From assembly GCA_023213395.1 (NCBI GenBank), contig CM041465.1, positions 235,359,741 through 235,423,740 on the forward strand: 64,000 nucleotides of DNA. Direction: 5' to 3'. The notes below the pieces were generated by a model. It ran no database searches. It had not been told where the DNA came from and saw only the letters and a program-made list of their open reading frames with translations. The translations under genes and the position numbers were made by a program. This document shows positions 21,407-33,933 of this stretch, one piece after another; the stretch's first letter is position 1, and the number at the start of each line of letters is the position of its first letter. Origin of the DNA: Cycas panzhihuaensis. Taxonomy: Eukaryota; Cycadophyta.

Positions 21407-23768
21407 ATGGAAGGTTACCCGTCCGATTGGGCTTACCATACCATGGCTTCGAAAACTCAAGAGTTCCCTGCATCTATTCTGGAATCCGCTCATGGGGGTG
21501 ATGATTCCATCTACTATCCGAATGACCAGTTTCCCCCCGCTGACTTTCATCCTTTCGCTCATGCAGTAGAAGAGTCGTCTCCTCACGAGGCTCACCACCC
21601 TACTAGTGAGCCTTACGAGGAGTGTCCTGAGGGATCCCTAACATTCGAGATCCCATCGACTTCGTATGGTTACGAGGATACCCCTCCCGCCGATGTAGTC
21701 GAAGCGCTCAGTGAGTACTTCTGAACAACTCGCCGCTAGCCGCATCCTAGGTGGTTTGAAGAAATGTTGCGCAATGTAGCATCTTCTTCATCCATACCTG
21801 CGCCTCATGCAACGAATGATGCTTCTACCTGCGCACACTCATCCTATGCCATGTCTACCCTGGCCCCCAGGGCAAGCGTTGCGTCACCTTCCTCTAGCTG
21901 TGGTCCTACTTCTTCAGGACCCGTTCGTGGCATGTCCTTTCCCCAACTTGGGGTTAGCATGCCGTTTCTGAGTCAAACGAATGCGCCACCTTTGAACGTG
22001 GCGCATGTGTTCCCTAGTGGGCCTCGAGGCCCTACTAGTGCTGCCACCGTCAACTATGTAGGACCCACTCCTACATACATTCAAAACCCTGCTGGTGGCC
22101 CTTCTCTTTACGTGCCCCTAGGTTATACATCTCAACCTTGAGGGCAAGGTAGGGGAAACCATCTTCCTGCTTATGGGGTGGACCCATTGCACCTATATGG
22201 AGTTGCGCCACCTACGGGTGGCCCATATGGGCAAAACCCGCCCAAGACCCCGTGATTTCTGCCATCTAGCGCAACTCCCGTTACCGCGTCTTCGCAAGGG
22301 AACATACCTCCCTTCCAAAGCGTTTATCTGCAACCCTCCTTCCAACAAAGGGCATTTCCCCAAGGAGGGATGGGCTTATCACCCCCATCCATTCCTCGCT
22401 CTCATCGTCATCAATCTGTTGGCCCATGTAAGGACACATCCTTTCATGGACTATAGGTCAACGCCATTATCTGTTGAGGCGTTAAGGACTAACCTACCGC
22501 CTCACCCTCCTGAAGTTCCCAAATTCGATGGAACTTCGTCGCAAGACCCAACCGAGCACGTATGTAGTTTCTCTATGGCGTGCATCGATTATTGGGCTTA
22601 CAACCATATTCTGATGAAGCTATTTCCATGATCCTTGTAGGGCAACGCCCTCAAGTGGTTTTACTGTCTCCCTGCTCATTTGATTTCTTCGTTCCAGCAA
22701 TTGGTGGACGAGTTCATCAACTATTTTGACATAGCCTATCTATTTAAAAGCTGAATAAAAGCGCTTCTGTCACTTAAACAAGGTCACAACAAAATGAATC
22801 GTGACTTTGTGCAATGCTTTCATGATCTCCTTCACTGTACCAAGGCCACGTTGCCTAAAGAGTTGAAGCGAGATCTCTTCATCAACGCACTTCATCCCGA
22901 AGTGCATGTGGAAGTCCTTAAGATGGGGGTGACCACATGTGACTCCGTGATTATGAGGTGCTTGGCGTTGGAGGCCATTGAGATCTAAGCCAGACTCAAG
23001 AAACCTCCTAAGCCCTCACAATGCCGTGAGGTGCCTCCCCCAGCGAAGGAAACCAAACCTTTACAGCCCGCTAGGCCCACCTCTCATCCGACTGAGAAGA
23101 CCCTAGATCCTCTTACCTCCGCTATTCGCTCATTCGAGCGCATGATGAAGGAGCTTAAACTCCAGCCTCCTTCATCGGTGACCTCCCATAAACTAGTTCA
23201 GCAAGTTTCTCGTGCGGTGCCCCCCAAAGGGGGTAATATCCAACCTTCCCAAGCAAGGAGGATCGATCCTCTCATTGAGAAGAGGTGGTGTTCCATCCAC
23301 GGGGAGTGTTTCCATGACGATTCATGTTGTTGGGTGCAGCACCCACGCAACACCCCGTCGCATGATTCATCCCTTAGGCGGGCATCGAGGCCTAACCTCG
23401 ATCAACCCGTTCATAGAGACCCCTTCCCTAAATATGGGGAACGTGGTCATGATGTTCAACAAAGGAACAATCAGAATCGGGATAGATCCCCTGATTCTCG
23501 CCCTTTACATGGTAGAGGGAAGGGCATGCGAAGACCATCTTCACCTTCGCGGTCCTGCTACAAGGGAAAGAAGGTTGTCCAATTGCTTGAGACCACTCCG
23601 TTATATGCCTTAACCCGGTCCCAAGCTGCTAAAGAAGCAGCTAGTGCCTCTTCATCCACATCTCACCTTGATCCTCTTTCGAAAGCTGTTCCTCCAGAGA
23701 TTCCTATGCTTCCTAAGACTATTCCCGTATGCCCTAGCCATTACAATTTTCGAAGGGCGCTTACCTAA
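21407..23768 (+). pseudogene. gag: gag of element C, disrupted
   Basis: The ATG at 21407 begins MEGYPSDWAYHTMASK, the family gag start. A long Pro/Ser-rich N-terminal region runs to about 22450. The gag core (about 22510-22985) has FINYFD and KRDLFINALHPEVHVEVLKM. The zinc-knuckle-like C-x2-H-x4-H-x4-C (RWCSIHGECFHDDSCC) is near 23290, followed by a basic tail. Stops at 21722 and 22139, a frame change near 22170-22260 and a TAA at 22986 (IEI-stop-ARLKK, Gln in B) break it. The last third (23031-23768) is open for 245 codons. Confidence 0.82.
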
Positions 23769-24410
23769 CCCACACGGAAGGGTAAGCCCTTTTCTATCAT
23801 TGATGAGCTCTACACCGTCGTTGTGGGGATGTCCTTAATGGATGTCTTGAGAAGCTACCCTGAGCAACATGCTCTTCTTCTTGAAGCTCTTGGCCAACAA
23901 GATGCTTCCATCCATGCGATAGGTGCTACCTCTCATGGGCCACCTGTCATCTCATTGGATCCCAGAGATCTCCCATCTCCCAGCAAGCGGGAGAAGCTTT
24001 TGCATTACCCGTTCGTCATTACCACTAACACTCCTGATTGTATCATAAAGAGGACCATTGTGGATAATGTCTTCTCAGTTAATGCTATGCCTGCGCGTAT
24101 GCTCAACGAGCTAAGCATAGTAGCTCTTGAGTCTATCCCTTGGAAGTGCCAGGGGTATGATGGGACTGAGAAGTCCCCTTTAGGGATAGTCTTCCTTTCC
24201 CTCACCTTAGGGGGGAAAACTATTTCTGTCGAAGTTACTGTACTCGATGTTGATGTAGAATACAACCTCTTATTGGCCCGACCATGGCTCGACCAGATGG
24301 GAGCAATCTGCTCCATGCAATGGGGGCAACTTAAATTTGTCCATGAAGGACAAGTTAAAGTTGTCGCCCGTGAGCCTATGCCATCTCACACCTCTCATCC
24401 AGCCTACTAG
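23769..24410 (+). pseudogene. Retropepsin-like protease of C
   Basis: After a TAA at 23767-23769 that replaces a Gln codon seen in B, the frame is open from 23823 for 195 codons. It contains MDVLRSYPEQHALLLEALG, then the active-site segment IVDNVFSVNAMP (Asp kept, Gly-Ser of the usual D.GSS changed to Val-Phe). KCQGYDGTEKSPLG and YNLLLARPWLDQMGA follow. The fold matches A and B. The active-site change suggests it no longer works. Confidence 0.78.
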
Positions 24411-25021
24411 GCTATTTTCAATGATGAAGATAGTGATCCTGAGGAGGTAACCCCTTTCGTGGGACCTTTGTTTTAGGAGACCGACCTTCATCAGTCGAGC
24501 CCTATGCCATGTCATGAGCCAAACCTAGTCAGGTTTGCCCCTATTGGCATAGGTGGTTACGGTTACTTAGCTGTCATGGGTGATTCTGATTCGGATAGCG
24601 AGGGTTATGGGCCCTCTCCTTGACGTGTCACCCTGGTTTCATGAGCACTTAGGGGAATATCTCGGTTGGATATTCCTGCTCTTCCTGATTCTACATTGGC
24701 TCCTCAGCCACTGGTCCTAAACCGGCCATTTATTTTACCTTCTCAGCCTCCCTGAGCAGTTTCACGTAGGTGCCCACGTCGACGAGCCACTCGTAGAGGC
24801 ACTTCTTCTTCACGCTCTAGATCCTTACCTCAGACTAGAGCCACTCTTACTCGGATGCAACCTTGCCACGTTATTCGTCGTGTGCCAGGCCCATTGCACT
24901 CATCTGGTTCTGACCATAGCAAGTTCACTGGTACCACACTAGGCCTACTCTTCATCACCTATCTCCTACCTTGCATGTGACTACCCCTACCTCTATAGGG
25001 TCTAGGCACACCTCTTCCTCT
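24411..25021 (+). other. Linker remnant and pol-deletion junction of C
   Basis: The first part keeps the family linker block (RFAPIGIGGYGYLAVMG, about 24530-24580). Beyond 24610 the match to the A/B linker is lost. An Arg/Ser-rich stretch with stops follows to about 25020, where sequence that follows integrase in A begins. RT, RNase H and integrase are absent between these points. Confidence 0.65.
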
Positions 25022-26239
25022 CTTTATGCTCCGAAATGAGCCTAAACTACCATTTTAAATTATTCCCATTCCTCCCAACCACGAGTAGAATGGCAATTTA
25101 AGATGGATTTTCACTTCTTCTTCTAGTTCCTCCCGCGGAATCTGTGTTCCCGTGTGCTCTTGGGAACCTTTGTCCTCCTATTTGGGCATCCCCTAACTAG
25201 GATGACACCGTGGAGTATCATCACTCCCCTTGCATGCCTATCGTTTCCTTCGTATATTCCGCTATGCTCCTTCGTGGACATGTATGTCGCTCTATTTCTA
25301 ACCTTACACCTCTCGATCACCTCTGCTTATGGTGGACATGTGTGCTCCTATTAGATATATAGCCATACATGGAAGGAAATACATGCATATTTACAACAAA
25401 ATACTTACAACAAAACATATTTACATTTGTAACATTTACAATATACAAAATAAAAAATGTAAAAAATTAACTAAAAAGCATCAAACTTTGAGCTTTGAAA
25501 TGGGGAAGGTTTCGTGAGATCCACTCACTGGATCTGGCCTGACCGTCGCCATCTCATCTCTTTGGTCATAATGACTCTCGCTGTACTCGGATCCAATGGT
25601 CAGATCGTCTCCTGCGTGCCTCCAAAGTCAGGTAGCACTCCGTGTCGTAAGGAAAAGGCTCTGGTTTCGTACAAGAGCTGGTGAAAATGAATATGATTTT
25701 CATTTGTTTTCCTTATATAGGTGGGGGGCCCTAACGGGTACTTCTTCCATTTCTGGCTCCGCGATAGTCATTGGGACCGTCCCATTTCCTTGGTAGCCTT
25801 TGCCTTCTGGCCCTGTCACCCATTGTGCTCTATTGATGCCCTTTTTGCCCTCCCTTACAAGGGCATTTATGGTGCCTCATTATCGCACTTTTGCTAGGGC
25901 CCTTCTACATCATTTTGTGCGCTACTCCCGTGCATGCCCGAGTTTATACTCATTTGGCTCATTTCACCGCCCTGGACCCGTTTCTGTAGCTCTTTTTCAC
26001 CCCTGGGGTCCCCAAAGGAAATGCTCCTTTGTCTGGGGGCATGTTTTACTTCCCGAAGCAACCTTTGGCACTCTAGGGCGTCTTTTCTCCGCCCACTCTT
26101 AGCCAAAGGGCCGACATTTGCTTCGCTCGTGTAACCTCATTGCTAGGTCTTCCTACCCTTCTTGGCCACATTTTTCCTTGCCATTCGAGTCTTTTTTTAC
26201 TTCCATTGATATTTGTTTGCTACCAGAGCTTAGTATTCA
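25022..26239 (+). other. 3' non-coding part of C with antisense promoter remnant
   Basis: 25022-25370 matches A after integrase. 25380-25480 is an AT-rich join where the roughly 2.7 kb containing the antisense gene in A is missing. 25480-26239 matches the antisense-gene leader and the aRNH leader of A and B. The antisense TATA box (TATATAA, minus) remains at 25713-25719 although its gene is gone. Confidence 0.65.
25713..25719 (-). promoter_or_regulatory. Orphan antisense TATA box of C
   Basis: TATATAA on the minus strand lies in the same CCTATATAAGG setting as in A and B. The PMD-like reading frame it would serve has been deleted from C. Confidence 0.5.
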
Positions 26240-26700
26240 GACACGACCTTCTCGTTTTTACCGATAGTGGAAGTTGCGGTAACCCCAGACCTTCTGCCGC
26301 TGCGTGGATTCTTCGTAGCCCCTCTTGACACAATTTTTTGCATTCTGAGGTCTTTCTTCCTGAGGCTACAAATAATGAAGCCGAATACATGGTCGTTATT
26401 GAAGCCCTGACCGATGCTCTCCATTTCCATCGTGGGTCCATCATGTTGTATTGCGATTCTCAGGTCGTAGTGTCCCATCTCACCTAGGTCTACCAGGTGC
26501 GATGCCCTCACCTGAGAACCCTCGCGTCTACTACCAGGTCTCTTCTAGCTTGTTTCTCATTAGTAGATATTCATCATATCCCTAGGCACCTCAATGCTGA
26601 GGCCGACAGCCTCGTCCACCTTATCCTTGAGAGTCACCTCCCTCTTCTAGGTGACTGCGCCTGAGGCTTCTTTGGCCAGCCCGTGCCCGAGTCTCTGGTT
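26240..26700 (+). pseudogene. Archaeal-type RNase H (aRNH) of C
   Basis: LLVFTDSGSCGNPRPSAAAW, FLPEATNNEAEYMVVIEAL, MLYCDSQVVVSHL and LNAEADSLVHLIL appear in order in one frame. The expected acidic residues (FTD, EAEY, CDS, EAD) are all present. This is the best preserved aRNH in the window. A TGA at 26327 and a TAG at 26486 (Gln in A and B) interrupt it. It stands about 330 bp before the 3' LTR. Confidence 0.8.
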
Positions 26701-26923
26701 GTTATTAGTTAGATGTATTTGCTCTATTTGCTGGATGTCCTCCTACTCCACATTGCACTTCAGCAATGGGGGCATCCCCTTTTACTTGCTTATTTCAATT
26801 ACAGGTCGATGCTTAGATGACGTGTAGGCAGCCCCTACGTTGTCCTCGTCTTTGTCTCCCTTGTCCACGCGTTCTGCCATGACACTCGCCTACACCCTTG
26901 GTCCACGTGCCGCTCTTTATTGC

Positions 26924-26948
26924 ATATATATATATATATATATATATG
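26924..26948. repeat. (AT)12 microsatellite in C
   Basis: An uninterrupted AT dinucleotide run between aRNH and the PPT region. Shorter runs occupy the same position in A (43018-43031) and B (11830-11841). Confidence 0.9.
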
Positions 26949-27028
26949 CATGTGTTACTCATATCTTTGATTGTCAGCATTCGCCATCACGTTACGCTTC
27001 TGAGCAGTGAGGCTCTACTGCCAAGGCG

Positions 27029-29628
27029 TGTTTCCTACCATCGGGAATGGACTTGAGATGCATCGACACAGGTTTGTTCAGGTATACTTTCTTATCTTTT
27101 CTTGCCCATGCTTGATTGAGGTTATTTAGAGTAGGTTGCCTGACATATGCCTGCCTGCACATATTGCTTCTCTACTTGCTCATAATGCATGTGCTTATAG
27201 CACACCATCAGCCTATGACGACTCATAGCAGGGGCATTCCTCAGCGAATGCTACACCCCCTATGGCGCACAGCCACCCACATTGTCTCTACGGTCTCCCG
27301 AGATGTTTTTGTTAGTCCTATTTGCTCTCATTACAACGTGTTGCTTATGTTGCAGTCCTTCCTAAGCCTGATTTAATCCTTAGTTAGGACTCTTTGCATT
27401 ATTTTGGGTACCTGCCCATTACCTGGGCATTCCCCCAGCTGCTCTAACTTATGTTTAGCCTTGGTTTTTACCCCAAAACCTGATGTTTCTGCTCCTTTTT
27501 CTTTTTTTTTGTTTCCAGTTTGATACCACTGTAAACTTAGCAGTACCACAGTATTTGTTGTAGTACCATGGAGTTTGTCGTGGTACGACTGTTTGAAATT
27601 AAAAAAAAAAGAGAACCATGTGACAATTTCCATTTTTTTGCAGAACTACCGTGTGGCGTTGATTGATTCGAGTCACCCTGACATCCCCAACATTCACCTA
27701 CTGTGAACAGGGGGGATAAAGGGATTTTGCTCCTCATTTTTCATCTCTTTTTGCCATTTTTCAGATCTTTTGGCCATTTTTCAAATCTCTTGGAAGAATT
27801 TCTAACTTTCACACAAGAAAACACACAGAAAAGACAATCTACATACACAGCAACTGGACAAAGGAGAAAAGGATTGCTATCAGCTAGACTTGTAGGGCCA
27901 TTGCTGCCCCCTATATCTCTCCACAGTAAGCCCCATCTTTCTTTGCAAGTGCTAAAGGATCCAAGTGATATTTTCACCCAAAAGCTTCCCAAAGAGCCAA
28001 CTTCCAAGGCTCCAAGCTTGCAAGGAGTTTTCTTCATTCTCACCCTTACAAGGACCACTCATGATCAGTCCTCATACGTTGGTTATTATCATTGCTCCTA
28101 GCAAAGAAAGTTCATGCTTGATCTTCTCCCTACAAGGTACTTCTTGTTTCTACTTGCAATTCACTTTGTTCCTATTTCTTTTGTTTCTTAATGAATGGGA
28201 TCCTAATTAGCTAGTTTTTTCCTCATAGTGTTGCACTAGATTAGGAATACCCTTCCATTGTTCCTTTGAAGCCTTTTTATTTTCCTTAAACTATCCCTTT
28301 CACCCCTTCCTTAGTTAGTCAGTGTAAAGGAGTAACATATGACGATTTAAGGGAGGTAGGCGGGGTTCCGTCCCCCATTGTTGTCCTTCTCCCCAAGGGT
28401 TTCGTCCCTTGTCCTCTTTCCCTTTTCCATCAGTGCTTTCTTAGGGAACAGGCTAGGGGAGTTTAGGGAATTTAATTAGGGTGTTCAGATTAGTATAGGA
28501 AACCCATCACTACGTCATTACCACAAGTCTCACCTGTTGGTGTTGGGCCCTACGTAAGCCCCAGTTTTTTTCTGTTATTCTTTTCCTTGTTACGGTTTGT
28601 TGCCTCACTACCTTGTTGCCAACTAGTTTTTCTTCCCCGAGTTCTGTGGAGGTCTCCTGTGGGTGAGTTAGCCATCCCGGGGTTATACTCCTTTCCCTTT
28701 TGAGAGTTTTCGTGGTGCTTGGTGGTGAGAGCATTTCTTGTATGTTGCTATTTCATTTGGCTATATTTCGATGCTTAGCATAGGTCTTAGTTCCATTTGA
28801 TTTCAGTATATATACATATATATTTTTTGGTATATCTTGTGACCTCTCTTCCGAGAGGAAGGTGTTCTTCTCACCTGTTTGCAGGACCGTGCATTGGTGG
28901 AGTGACACGTGGGATGAGCCTGTTGCAAGTTAGTTCCCCATGTAGTGCATTTCTTTCTTTAGTTTCAAGCTTTTTTCGTTTCTTTCCATTTTATTTGCTT
29001 TTGCATGCTTAAGGGGAGGTAAGTAAACCCCTCTTCTATCGCTCCTGGTAACTACCGCTGACTGGTGTTGCATGCACAACGAATGGAGAAGGAAGGAGCA
29101 AGACTTAGAGAGATGAGCTGCACCTCCATTCAGGCACTGGATTTAGGTATTCCCCTTGCTTCCTGCATATCCCTTTTTACATTGTTACCTTTCATGCATT
29201 TGCCTGAGTAGTTAGAAAATTGTAAAGGAATATAAAGGAAAAAGGGAAAGTGAAGTCATCTTTTACATTATTTCTTGCTTTATCTAGTATAGCATGGCGT
29301 AGATAGCCTGCTTGCGTCATATTCGAGCTGCCCTCATTGCACCCTTCCTTGCATTTGCTTGCACATTAGTTAGTTCCCCTTCCATCCATTGCCTTGAGAA
29401 GACGTAACGCGCAAGGCACTCTCTCTCCTTCCCAGCCATTCGAAGGGTAGGAAGGCCTTGCTTTGCATGACTACCTAGAAGCAACTAGGCACCTTGCAGT
29501 TCTGAATCTGTGCCCCGGCGCATGGACGCCCTGCAAGGTGAGGTCCTCACTGCCTAGTTTAGTTAGCATATCATACTCTCATATCCTTTTGCTAGACGTA
29601 GGGACACCACCCCGTAGTGAGCGTTTCA
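27029..29628 (+). repeat. 3' LTR of element C (2600 bp)
   Basis: It starts TGTTTCCTACC and ends GAGCGTTTCA, with intact TG...CA. The preceding PPT reads only CCAAGGCG (27021-27028), four bases shorter than in B. GATAAAG is at 27715-27721. Confidence 0.92.
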
Positions 29629-29633
29629 GTATG

Positions 29634-30077
29634 CAATGGTGTAGTGAAGGCCATCTTGTGGGAGTCTTTAGGAGATATCTAGATTTGATTGTAGCTAGAA
29701 AATCCATCCATTAAGGACATAACTTCGAATCCAGTAGTTCAATCAATTATTTGATTGATAAAAGGGAGAGGAAAGTTGTCCTTAGGACAAGCATTGTTAA
29801 TGTCATGGAAGTTGACACATATGTGGATGGTCCCATTCTTCTTCGTAATGGGAACGATGCTCGATACCCACTTGGGGTAATCGATGGAAGAGATAAGTCC
29901 TGCATCCAAGAGTTTTTCAACCTCCATCTTGACGGTGGCCAAAAGTTTGGGATGGAGAGGACGCTACTTCTACTGCATAGGGCGAGCACCAGGAATAGTC
30001 GTAAGGTTGTGCGTAACAATGGAGGGGTCGATTCCCTCCATGTTGGAGTAATACCACATAAACACATTGCAGAATTC
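29634..30077 (-). pseudogene. Reverse transcriptase of B, proximal half
   Basis: On the minus strand: KKLLDAGLISSIDYPKWVSS, IVPITKKNGTIHICVNF, NNACPKDNFPLPFINQIID, then KMAFTTPL up to the C insertion. With 18187-18537 it makes a complete Ty3/gypsy RT domain, order preserved. A frame change near 29735-29750 and a TAG before the domain (30077) interrupt it. Confidence 0.85.
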
Positions 30078-30917
30078 CTAGAATAGAAGGGAGTATTCCC
30101 TTACTTCATCAGGAGTACATTCTGCCCCTACCTTAATGATCTTGCCCAGGGCGAGGACTATGTCCTGAGTTTCTCCCATACACATAACATTCCCCTCCTC
30201 AAAATAGAGGGGGGCAAGATCAGCAAGAGGAGATGAAACAGAGGATGGGATCATGTCAACTAATGTGGACCCAATCGCTAGGATCTTCTGGTGGCCAAGC
30301 TTATGGTGACCAGAAGGTAAATTAGGCATGGAGCCTGTTAAGTTATCCAGCAAAGCCTCATTATCTTTGAAGTAGTCCACCCCATGGATGACTTGACTTC
30401 GAATGGACGAGGTGCAGGATGGCATGGGAGCAATAAGACCAGTATGACCTGTAAGCTTCCCAACATCCCTAAGGGATTTTAAGGGAGAGTCAAGGAGAGA
30501 TCCCTCGTAAGAGGCAGGAGGGAAACTCTCACCATCATCACTGGCAAAAGGTGATGGAAAGGGAGAACCAGGAATCTGCTGGTCAACACTAGCAATGGTG
30601 TATGACGTGAGAGAGTGATTAGGCTCTCTGAGAAAAGGGATCCTAGGTGGAGACCTAGAACGAGAAGAGTACCCCCCACCAATGCGAAGGAAGGAAATCG
30701 AGTGAGGAAGGTCCTCATCCTTACTATGGGACCCATCATCACCAAACATGGCGAGGTATCCATAGCTTCTGACACTGATGGGGGCAAAATGAGTCAAATC
30801 AGAAGAAGAAGAAGATGCGAGATCTTCTTTATGGCAAGAAGAATTAGGAATACTGATCGAGCAGGCTGAGGCATGATTAGAAGGGCCTTTACTCCCCTTC
30901 GTATGGCCATGGCTCAC
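30078..30917 (-). pseudogene. Protease-RT linker of B (open, 279 codons)
   Basis: An uninterrupted frame with the blocks also seen in A: HFAPISVRSYGYLAMFGDDG, DYFKDNEALLDNLTGSMPNL, then FEEGNVMCMGETQDIVL through EVREYSLLF. It is Ser-rich and has no catalytic motif. Conservation between A and B in a dead background suggests it was under selection before inactivation. Confidence 0.7.
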
Positions 30918-31460
30918 CTGGGTAGATGGTCTAGTTTTTTTTACAAGTGGTCACTCATGGGAGACAACTCTCATTTATTCGTTATGGACAAACTTAAGTT
31001 GCCCCCAACAGGTGGAACACACGGCTCCCATTTGGTCAAGCCATGGTTGACCTAGGAGGAGGTTGTAATCAACATCCACATCAAGGATAACGATGTTGGC
31101 AAGGACAGTCTTATCCTCAAGGGTGAGAGGTATCGAGACAGATCCCAGGGGAGCCTTCTCACTACTATCGTAACCTTGACATTGCCATGGAATGGGTTCC
31201 AAGGCAGAAATGCCAAGCTCTTGCATGACACGCAAGGGCATGGCATTTATGGAAGAACCGTTGTCCATGATGGTTCTTCACAATATACAATCAGGCATAT
31301 CTATGGTAATTGTGAAAGGGAAATTCCATTGGTATTCCCTTCCACTAGCTAGGGGAAGATCTCTAGGATCAAAGGAGATGACAGGTTCATGACTTTGGGT
31401 TGTGCCCAAAGCGTCAACAGGCACGCCATTCAATCCTAAAGCTTCCAGGAGGAGCATTCG
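30918..31460 (-). pseudogene. Retropepsin-like protease of B
   Basis: The minus-strand frame from 31268 begins at the active site MDNGSSINAMP, with the catalytic Asp and a Gly-Ser-Ser close to the usual form. It continues with PWQCQGYDSSEKAPLG and YNLLLGQPWLDQMGA. The part upstream of 31268 (IPVHPGC through VLRSYLE) belongs to the preceding gag end. This is the least altered protease active site in the window. Confidence 0.78.
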
Positions 31461-33933
31461 TTACTCAAGGTAGCTTCTTAAGACATCCATGATGGACATC
31501 TCGGCAGCCACGGTAAGAAGCTCTTCAACCATGGAAAAGGGCTTACCCCTCCCTATAGGTTGGGTAAGGGCTCTCCTAAAGTTGAAGCAACCAGGATGAA
31601 CGGGAATGTTCTTAGAAAGTGAAGGAATCTCTGAAGGAATGACTTCCAAAGGATGATCAAGGTGTGATGTAGATGTAGAGGTGCCAGTTGCCTCTTTTGC
31701 GACTTGAGACTGAGTTAAAGTATAAAAGGGAGTGGTCTCAAGCATTTGAATTACCTTCTTTCCCTTGTTACAGGACCGTGAAGGTGAAGGAGCACGGCAG
31801 TTAGGGGAACGCAAAGAGGATGATAAACCTCACACACCCTTCCCTCTACCATGCGAAGGGCGAGAATCGGGGGATCTACCCCGATTCTAGTTGTTTCTTT
31901 GTTGAGCATTGCGATCACGCTCCCCATGTTTGGGGAACGGATCCTTATGAATGGGTTGATCGAGATTAGGCCTTGATGCCTGTCTGGGAGACGAATCACA
32001 TGGTGGGGCATCATGAGGGTGTTACGCCTGACAATGCGAGTTATCGTGAAAGCATTCCCCATGGATGGAGCACCACCTCTTCTCAAGGGGAGGATCGACT
32101 TTCTTTGATTGAGAAGGTTGGGTGCTACCCCCTTTGGGGGGAACGACATGAGAGGCTTATTGAATTAGTTTGTTGGAGGTTAGCGATGAAGGGGGTTGGA
32201 GTTTAAGCTCCTTCATCGTGTGCTCGAATGAGCGTATGGTAGAAATAAGGGGGTCTAAAGTCCTCTCAGTAGAATGAGAAGTAGACCTAGCGGGTTGCGA
32301 AGGTTTAATTTCCTTGGCTGGGGGAGGTGCCTCATGATGTTGTGAGGGCTTAAGAGGCCTCTTGAGTCTGGCTTGGATCTCAATAGCCTCTAACGCTAAT
32401 CATTTCATGATCATGGAGTCGCACGCGGTTGCTCCTATTTTAAGGACTTCCACATGTACTTCAGGGTGAAGTGCATTAACAAAAAGATCTCTCTTCAACT
32501 CCTCAGGCAACGTGGCCTTAGTGGAGTGAAGGAGATCATGGAATCACCTCACAAAGTCATGATTCATTTCATCATGGCCTTGTTTAAGTGAAAGGAGAAA
32601 TTTCATTTCGCTCTTGAATGGATGAGCTACATCAAAGTAATTGATGAATTCATCCACCAATTACTGGAATGAAGAAATGGAGTGGGTAAGGAGACGGTAG
32701 AACTATTTAAGGGTGTCGCCTTGCAAGGATCATGGAAATAATTTCATTAGGATATGGTCATAAGCCTAGTGGTCTATACACACTATAGAAAAACTACACA
32801 CGTGTTCAGCTGGGTCTTACGATGAAGTTCCATCAAATTTGGGAACTTCAGGAGGGTGAGGTGGCAGATTAGTTCTTAACGCCTCAATGGATAGCAGCAT
32901 CAACCTATAATCCATGAAGGGACATGCTCTTACATGGGCCATAGGGTCGACGAATGCAAAGAGCAAGGAATTGATGGGGGTGGTAAACCCATCCCTCCTT
33001 GGGGAAACACCCCTTGTTGGAAAGGGGCTTGAGGATAAATGCCTTGGAAGGGAGACATGTTCCCTTGAAAAGGCGTAGCAAAAGAAGTCATGCTGGACGG
33101 AGGAAATGAAGGGTGCGGGACCAGATTTTGTCCATATGGGCCACTCATAGGTGGTGCAACCCCATATGGATGTAACAGGTCCACCCCATAAGCTCGAAGA
33201 TGGTTTCCCTTACCCTACCCCCAAGGTTAAGATGCATAACCTGGGGGTAAGTAAAGGGAAGGATTATTGTATGGGCTTTGAATATATGTGGGAGCGGGTC
33301 CCACATAGTTAATAGCAGTAGCACTAGTAGGACCTCTAGGCCTACTGGGAAACGCATGTGCCACGTTTGAGGGTGGCGCATTCATTTGACTTGGGAACGG
33401 TATGCTAACCCCAAGCTGGGGAAAAGATACATCGCAGACAGGTCCTGAAGAAGTAGGACCATGGCTAGGAATAGATGGTGTAACACTTGTCCTCGAAGCA
33501 GGTGTAGTCACGGCATGGGACGAGTGCACATGGGAAGGATTATTTATCGTAAGAGGAGCAGGTGTAGATGAAGAAGATGCCCTACCACGCAAGGCTTCTT
33601 CAAACCACCTAGGACGTGGTTGAAGGTGAGTTGCTTGAAAGTACTCGTTGATCGCTTCAATCACGTTGGTGGGAGGGGTATCCTCGTAGCCATACGAGGT
33701 CGATGGGAATCAGGGTGCTCCTCATAAGAATCACCAATCAGATGGTGACTCTCATGAAGAGGTGAACCTTCTACTACATGAGTAGAAGGATGAAGGTCGG
33801 ATGGGTGAGGCTGGTCACCTGGATAATAAATGGGAGCGTCACCCTCTTGGGCGGATCCCAGAACGGACATGGGAAATTCTTGAGTTTCCGAGACCAAGGT
33901 ATGGTAGGCCTAATCAGAATGGTAGCCTTCTAT
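31461..33933 (-). pseudogene. gag: gag of element B, start codon lost
   Basis: The family start codon is ATA at 33931-33933 where C and A have ATG. After it come EGYHSD, a stop, and QEFPMSVLGSAQEGD. A Pro/Ser-rich region (32930-33664), a gag core (about 32380-32880) with FINYFDVAHPF and LLFVNALHPEV, and a zinc-knuckle-like RWCSIHGECFHDN (about 32070) follow. The tail SPSRSCNKGKKVIQMLETTP lies before protease. At least three frame changes separate the pieces. Several stops match Gln codons of A or C. Confidence 0.8.

Larger units (their letters stand above)
18538..29628 (+). mobile_element. Element C: pol-deleted Tat-like retrotransposon inside B
   Basis: C is 11,091 bp with LTRs of 2603 and 2600 bp, a PBS directly after the 5' LTR, gag, protease and aRNH. 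RT, RNase H, integrase and the antisense gene are missing. The protease linker passes at about 24610-25021 into sequence that in A and B follows integrase. The two LTRs differ mainly by C/T and G/A changes, and C is the innermost element, so it is the youngest in this nest. It would have depended on proteins from a full copy. Confidence 0.9.
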
